A stretch of 64,000 bases of DNA from Ceratotherium simum simum (Eukaryota; Chordata; Mammalia; Perissodactyla; Rhinocerotidae): contig NW_004454170.1 in assembly GCF_000283155.1 (NCBI RefSeq), positions 9,237,675-9,301,674 of the forward strand, given 5' to 3'. Positions 58,721 to 64,000 of this stretch are shown here, piece by piece (the stretch's first letter is position 1; each line of letters opens with the position of its first letter). Position numbers and translations under genes: made by a program. The notes below the pieces were generated by a model that was not told the DNA's origin, did no database searches, and saw only the letters and a program-made list of their open reading frames with translations.

Positions 58721-59339
58721 CACAGAACAACACTGCCTTCCAGTTGCCCGTGCCTTCCTGTTTCACACATGGTTCCTGCTGCAAAGCAAACTTTATCGCT
58801 TCTAGACCTTAACCTATTGTTTCAAATAGATCCACCTTTCATTACCACAAGGACACAGTACAAGTTGGTATACGCTTGTAAACCAACAATGTAAATTGTG
58901 GTAAATCTCACTAATGGCATAGTTTTATAAGAAAGAAAAGTATATAGAAAAAGAATCAGTATTCCATCAAACAGAAGAAAAAGAATTAGTGTTTCATTAA
59001 ATAGATTAATCTTGTACTAATCATAATATTCAAACTAATTGTTATTTTCTTTACTCAGTGTCGTAAGACTGGCATGCAAACTAGAGTAATGATCGCTCAG
59101 CAACTTGAGATAGTCGATCGATCTTATAACCCTGGACAAATTTCCTTTTCTGATAAAGACTATGCCTGAGAACTCATTTTAAACTAATCTTTTCAAAACT
59201 GTTGAATTATTATCATGGTTACTGTACTTGTTCTATAATTGTGAACAATGTAAACATAAGGAGTCATGGAAAAGTACATATACAATGTTTGTGCAACAAC
59301 CTAAAATTAATCCAAAATCTGTGAAATGCTTCCTCTCTT

Positions 59340-60085
59340 AATATGTACCTCTATGCTTGTCCACTATATCTGATTAATTCCCCCCAACGTGGACAACTGG
59401 GCAAATAAATGAGATAAATAACTAGCACTGAGGGACATGATGGACCCAGGGCAGGCAGCAACCACCCTGGCACCAAGGGACAATATTTTGATCATCAATG
59501 CTTTCCAACGAAAGATTATAGATCAAAAGGGGGAAAATGATAAATAAATGGCAAGCAATAGGATATACTGGAGTATATGAGGAAGCCATTTGGTATAAAA
59601 CTAATTCAGCCTGACATCATTTTTCCAAAAGAGCCTGATGTGGCCGTTGAGCATGCATTGTATATCTGCTTTAAGCATTTACCACGTCCTCAAGACAAGA
59701 ACAAATGCCCTTAAGATAAAGATGTAACTTCCCCCACAGTGGCACTTCCTTAAGGATAAGCATCTCTCCCTAGGCTAGGAATTGACTGCTGCGCTCACCC
59801 TGTGACCACCCAGCTCGAGACAACAGACCTGCTACCTGCTGTGTCCATCGATCGCTGTGCCGACAGGGCAATCTTGTGACTACTGTATACTGTAAAGGGA
59901 CATTGCAATCATATGTGATACATGCTCTTTGATGGTATATAACCACTCTGTACACCCCACTTCTTTGGAGTGCTCCATTCCTTTGTGAAAGGACTCTCTC
60001 GGGATATATGGCCCTCAAATCTGGTTCATAATAAACTCACCCCAAGTTTGATTTATAGATTGGTTATGGATTGTTTGGGTTGACA
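59340..60085 (+). mobile_element. Solo LTR-like endogenous retroviral remnant inside NEK2 intron 7, antisense to NEK2
   Basis: The block has the layout of a retroviral LTR: a TATATAA box at 59936-59942, and an AATAAA signal at 60030-60035, 94 nt later. It ends in TTGACA at 60085, consistent with the usual terminal CA. No retroviral coding sequence is visible, so it would be a solo LTR. The left boundary is not defined and I found no target-site duplication. I cannot name the subfamily. Confidence 0.5.
59936..59942 (+). promoter_or_regulatory. TATA box of the LTR-like element
   Basis: TATATAA lies upstream of the only AATAAA in the element, at a spacing typical of a short R region. Transcription from it would run antisense to NEK2. 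Confidence 0.4.
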
Positions 60086-61744
60086 CTAAGAACACCTTTA
60101 AAGAAGATGCTGCTGCTGACTGTGAGGATCTCCATATATTTATGATGTTTTCCTCCTTTCTGAATTTTATAGCCCAAAGACAGGGATGGGATATTTCCAA
60201 CTGTCCAGAGTTCACAATGGCACCCAGTCCCCACTGCTTTGTTGCTTATCTTACGGCTCTGACACACTCAGGACTTTAAAATATCTCCTAGCCCCAGAGG
60301 ATACTCATTTCTACAGCTCATTTTAAGTATTTGCCATGATTCGCATACAGGTAGATTCCAATACCTACCTACAAAACACACCATCCTTCTCTAGCTCTTT
60401 TCATCTTTTGCTCAAAGATTCTCAGGGCAAGATGTAAACAAACTCTTTAACTGGAAGAGCCATCCCCAACAGGGCCTTCAAGAATTCTTAGCAATGGGTT
60501 TGATGCATGAAACTCAGTCAGATAAAAATTTCTCCTCAGTCTATCACAGAATCATGATTTAAGTCTATTTTGTCTTTATGGATGGCAGTGTGGAATCTAA
60601 GAAAAGCTGAAATAAATATTATAAAAGTACTGAAATGGTGGATAGCAATATTGAGAAAAAAGAAAGATGATATTCTAACGGAGATGAAGCCAAAGTTTTA
60701 TATAATCTTTGTTCCTTTACTTCATCACTAGCTTCATTTATTTCCACCACTTAACACTTTAAAGTTATTATAATCATCAAACTAACTTAAGTAGTTTTTT
60801 TGTCTGTTCCATCTACAAAATGCTGTTGTGCTCACTGAAGTGACCAAATTCTCTTAGTTTATTCCAGATGGAAATGAGGCCTTCATAGATGCTGTCCTAC
60901 ATGGCATGAGGGGGCCCTAAGAACTCTAAGTTTCACTGGAAAATTCAGAGACTCAATTTTTAAAATCAGTAGAAGACTTTTTAAAATAATTTGTGTCGTA
61001 AAGAAATCAAGAGAAAAGATGTTTAACACTTTGAATTTTCTATAATCTTAAATAGTAGGTTAAATTAGACTTAGGGTTTCTGTGAAATGAAGAAAACCTG
61101 TGAGAAGCTGGTTCACTGGTACACACACTAAGCCCCTCTCACCAGAGTGATGGGACAACGCCCACAAAGGCAGGGCCCTGAAAAGGCTGGCTGTCTACGT
61201 ACTAGACCCTGAATAACAAGGGAAACACACAGAGTGTACGTAGATACTAAACAATCCAATTTTGACAGACACACATTTCAATTTGAACAGGTCTTAGCAA
61301 AGATCCAAAAGTGATGGCCTGTTCTACAGTTGGTCTATCACACCTTTTAAGCCATACTTTCTATGAAGGATGTGGCATGTATTATTTGGTCATGTGGCAA
61401 CAGTAACATGCTAGGATTTTTACTTGAAAATGGAGAGCAATGTAGCATTTTGATAATATACCCAGAGAAAAATCTGAAATGCACAGCATTTTTCAAATGT
61501 CCTTATTTTTAAAGATAGATATCAAATACTAAACACATGGTTTGATAAGGGAAATAAAATAGAAGATGAAATCATTATGACTCGCTGCCTCAGGTCTATG
61601 AACCCAGTAAGTAAATCTCTGCTATAACAGAATTCTTACTTCTAGTGAAATGTATATATTCAATTAACTTCATCTTAAAATTCCAGACGTTGTAAATTAA
61701 AAGGCTACGAAAGCCACCGTGGGGGCAACGCTGTGCTGGTTTCT

Positions 61745-61788
61745 TCATCTGTGGCAGCAGCTGCTGTTTACTGAGTTGATTCTCATAC
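61745..61788 (-). CDS. NEK2: NEK2B-specific C-terminal extension by read-through into intron 7
   Basis: If the donor at 61788 is not used, the frame reads on as Gly-Met-Arg-Ile-Asn-Ser-Val-Asn-Ser-Ser-Cys-Cys-His-Arg and stops at TGA (61747-61745). That is 14 residues after Pro370, for a total of 384, the known length of human NEK2B. NEK2B lacks the PP1 motif, the KEN box and the MR tail, and so escapes early-mitotic APC/C destruction. The exact length match suggests the isoform is conserved here, but transcript data are needed to show that it is made. Candidate AATAAA signals on the minus strand lie at 60863-60858 and 60742-60737. Confidence 0.6.
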
Positions 61789-61914
61789 CTGGTCTACTGG
61801 CCAGCGACAGGAACTTGTGTTCCTTCAGCAGGCTGTAATTCTTCAACAGACTGTCTGCTCTAGCCAGCTTGTCCTCAGCCAGTCTCTCACGAACACAAAG
61901 CTCACGTTCCTTCT
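61789..61914 (-). CDS. NEK2: NEK2 internal coding exon (exon 7 by human numbering): rest of leucine zipper and linker
   Basis: This 126-bp exon completes codon 329, encodes residues 330-370 and gives the first base of codon 371. The peptide starts QKERELCVRERLAEDKLARA, with Leu334 as the last zipper leucine, and ends FLSLASRP. The acceptor is TTTTTAAAG, just 5' of 61914, and the donor is GTATGAG at 61788-61782. The frame is fixed by the upstream C and the downstream AA of the split codons. A GTATGAG donor is weaker than GTAAGT, which fits known use of intron 7 read-through for the NEK2B isoform. The exon is unusually short for an open frame and would be missed by ORF length alone; the call rests on its near-identity to human NEK2. 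Confidence 0.96.
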
Positions 61915-63378
61915 CTTTAAAAAGGGAATGGAATGAGAAAGAAAGAAATTAACAAGCAGCTTAGGGTATAAAACAATTTACATTTGGTAATCTTATCGCT
62001 TTTCCTTGTCACTAAGACTAGTGTGCCTGATCAGTGATTAGTAATGCTCTGTGAAAGCATTCTCACCATATACCCCAGTCATCCTGATTGTACTAGTTTT
62101 TAACTCAGTGTTTTATTATGTTGTCTGTTGTCTTAGGTTTTCTTACTAGGACTGGTTTAAGCACAAGTACTAAGTTAGTTTCAACCTTTGGTCATGTTGT
62201 GTAGAAGTAACTCATTGGGGGAAAAAAAAACTAAAGCCATTTCTGCTCTTCACTGAAAAGGGGCAACATTTCATTTACAAGAGTTACCTGGGCTCACAGT
62301 ACAAACCTTCCTTCTTCTGGGTGAATGACAGCACCCAAATAGAAGGGAAAAAACCACAACTCAGTTAGGAGGTACTCCTTTAGATCAGTAACAAAGGCTA
62401 TTATTTATTCATGGCCCAGAATTCAGAAAGTTCAGGTTTCAGTTGCTATATGAAATTACAAAACACTGGGGAAAGTTTTAATAAAAACTTTTTTTTTTTA
62501 ATAAAATTCTTTTGACAGAAGAGTCAAAAAAAAAAGGTTTCCGGGTAAGCATAGGTTGTACCTCTAGAGAAGGCATATCTCACAGTACTATACAATCATC
62601 ATTAGGAAGTAAAACAGTGACGAATGCACTGGATGCTTATAAGCGCATTTAAATAGAAAAAAATTTGTAAGGTTTAAATTGGGAATAAGCTGCAGAAACG
62701 AAATCAGTGAGCCATGAGGGTGGGTGAGGGACAGTCACGGCCCCACTGCTCATCTCTCCATGTGAAAATGAAGAGCCTCACTGCTGTCGCTACCTTGCAC
62801 AATCCTAAACCCTGGTAACAGCTCTCACCTCAGTGGAGTAGACAGACTTTCCACATGAAAAACTAATTAGCACCCATCAGATCATTGCTTATAAACCTAG
62901 AATATCTTGTACCGCATTCTCTATTGAATTGCCTGAACATATCTAGTCCTATGTACTGTAGGATTTGAGACCTGGACTGTGTTGGAGCAGCCACATCAGA
63001 AGGTAGAAGTAATGGTTTTTATTATGGAAGGCAGCAAATTCTAAGACCTTCCTTTACAATGGAAAAACTTTAGAGTGTATATATTAAGGAAGAAAAAGAA
63101 AAAGTAACCCCACAGTAAAGTATAATGGCTACTACATTAGGGCCATCACAGTGGGTGCCCAACAATAAATGATAGCAACTCATCTCAGAGGAGGCTCAAC
63201 CTGAAGGCTCCAGCAAGCTTGATTTACATATTCCACAATACATAGTTTGTTTCTCAAGTATTTATGAGAATGTTCTAATAGAATACACACAAATAAAATA
63301 CTCCATTCAAACAGATTTTCACACACATCAAAATAACCTTTCTCTTGCTCTCTTTGCCTCGCCCCCATTCAGACTTAC
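61915..63378 (-). other. NEK2: NEK2 intron 6
   Basis: This 1,464-bp intron has a GTAAGT donor and a TTTTTAAAG acceptor. It is AT-rich with short A and T runs (for example 62488-62500 and 62526-62536) and no interspersed repeat that I can recognise. Confidence 0.85.
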
Positions 63379-63598
63379 GCTCCAGTCTTTCTTCTCTGGC
63401 CTTGAGGGCTCGCTCTCGCTCCTGTAACTGTATTTCCTTTAGTTTCAGCTCACTCAACACAGGGCTGGAATCCTGCAACTGTTCAGGGTCTCCCAATCGT
63501 CGCCCTCTTCTCTCGGGATTTCTTCTTTGCTCTTCTGCAACCAAGTCTGCTATCAAAGGATTCTCAAGAATTTCTTCAACAGAAGGTCGATGGTAATC
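63379..63598 (-). CDS. NEK2: NEK2 internal coding exon (exon 6 by human numbering): end of kinase domain and start of leucine zipper
   Basis: NEK2 is a Ser/Thr kinase of the NIMA family that acts at the centrosome and drives centrosome separation at G2/M. This 220-bp exon encodes residues 256-328 plus the first base of codon 329. It opens with DYHRPSVEEILENPLI, the last helix of the kinase domain (ending at 271), then a basic linker, then a strongly charged coiled coil with leucines at 306, 313, 320 and 327. The leucine zipper mediates dimerisation and trans-autophosphorylation. Splice sites are visible on the minus strand: a TTTTTTCCCAG acceptor just 5' of 63598 and a GTAAGT donor at 63378-63373. 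The split codon C|AG joins cleanly to the next exon as Gln329. Numbering assumes the same length as the human protein, which the remaining exons confirm. Earlier exons, with the ATP site and activation loop, lie past the right edge. Confidence 0.96.
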
Positions 63599-64000
63599 CT
63601 GGGAAAAAATATTCAGTGTTACAGTCAGATTTCATAACAGAATACTCATCCTAAAAGAGCAGTTACATTAAAAACAGCATATATTTCCAAGACAAAAGAA
63701 AGGACTCCTTTAAGGATGAGTCTTAAACACCTGAAAAATAGGTCACTGGTGACTTTAACTCATGAGGTTCTGAGTCCACAAAGTAGCACAGATTTTAGCT
63801 TACCTTTGTTCCCCTTTAACCTAGAAGGCTCAAGCCCTGTGCTCATGCTTGGTGGCCCCTCTAGGGTTTGTTTTAGGGCAAATGCTGCCCTTGCCTCTCT
63901 AAACTACTTGAAGCAGGATGCTCTCTCACTGACCTTCAATCTTGTTACTTCACCTCAATCTTCCTTTGTAATCCCACAGCATTTCACTTCTGCTCTTAAA
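63599..64000 (-). other. NEK2: NEK2 intron 5 (partial; continues past the window)
   Basis: This is the sequence 5' of the 63598 exon on the minus strand. It ends in the polypyrimidine tract and AG acceptor at 63608-63599. No other feature is seen; the rest of the gene lies to the right. Confidence 0.8.

Larger units (their letters stand above)
57729..61788 (-). other. NEK2: NEK2 intron 7
   Basis: This 4,060-bp intron is bounded by a GTATGAG donor and a CTGAAG acceptor. It is AT-rich and mostly unique. It holds an old L2/MIR3-like fragment near 58.45-58.7 kb, a solo-LTR-like element near 59.34-60.09 kb lying antisense to NEK2, and the candidate NEK2B 3' UTR next to exon 7. No other coding potential is visible. 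Confidence 0.85.

Noticed and set aside
63275..63378. Downstream extension of the NEK2 exon 6 open frame
   Set aside because: It follows a GTAAGT donor and lacks similarity to NEK2.

Overview
The window is mammalian nuclear DNA, almost certainly from a perissodactyl and most likely an equid. The strongest evidence is ten copies of the equine tRNA-derived ERE SINE, most with clear target-site duplications, on a background of ordinary mammalian repeats (MIR, L2, old L1, hAT-Charlie, LTRs). There are no bacterial-style operons, CRISPR arrays or phage genes.

The only recognisable protein-coding gene is the 3' part of NEK2, a centrosomal mitotic serine/threonine kinase, on the minus strand at the right end. 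Three exons are visible: 63598-63379, 61914-61789 and 57728-57502. They encode residues 256-445, assuming the 445-residue length of the human protein. The coding frame, split codons and splice sites all agree. The exons carry the end of the kinase domain, a leucine zipper with leucines at 306/313/320/327/334, the KVHF PP1 docking motif, the KEN box and the C-terminal Met-Arg tail. The 3' UTR runs to an AATAAA near 56868. Reading through the donor of the middle exon gives exactly 14 residues and a stop, which would make a 384-residue NEK2B-type product. The start of the gene lies beyond the right edge.

Positions 1 to about 56,850 are gene-poor DNA downstream of NEK2. From memory of the human map this would be the NEK2-SLC30A1 interval, but no other gene is visible here. 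Region by region: 1-2.9 kb is old antisense L1 with a nested LTR-like insert and an ERE; 3-10 kb holds unassigned old repeats, L2 and MIR; 10-31 kb is mostly unique DNA with scattered MIR and L2, a GC-rich part with a 339-codon open frame of doubtful meaning (17,974-18,993), a MER5 element hit by an ERE, and a palindromic MITE; 31-41 kb has L1 3' ends, hAT elements and LTR-like repeats; 43-53.5 kb is an ERE-dense tract with seven copies, including a head-to-head inverted pair, and a TG/CG Z-DNA-prone repeat; 53.5-56.8 kb is unique DNA with L2 and MER20.

I found no convincing undescribed biological system. The observations most worth checking concern NEK2 isoforms (a conserved read-through NEK2B end, and apparent loss of the splice acceptor used for NEK2C), an LTR promoter candidate antisense to NEK2, and the inverted ERE pair. 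Repeat boundaries without target-site duplications are approximate, and subfamily names are given only where I recognise the sequence.
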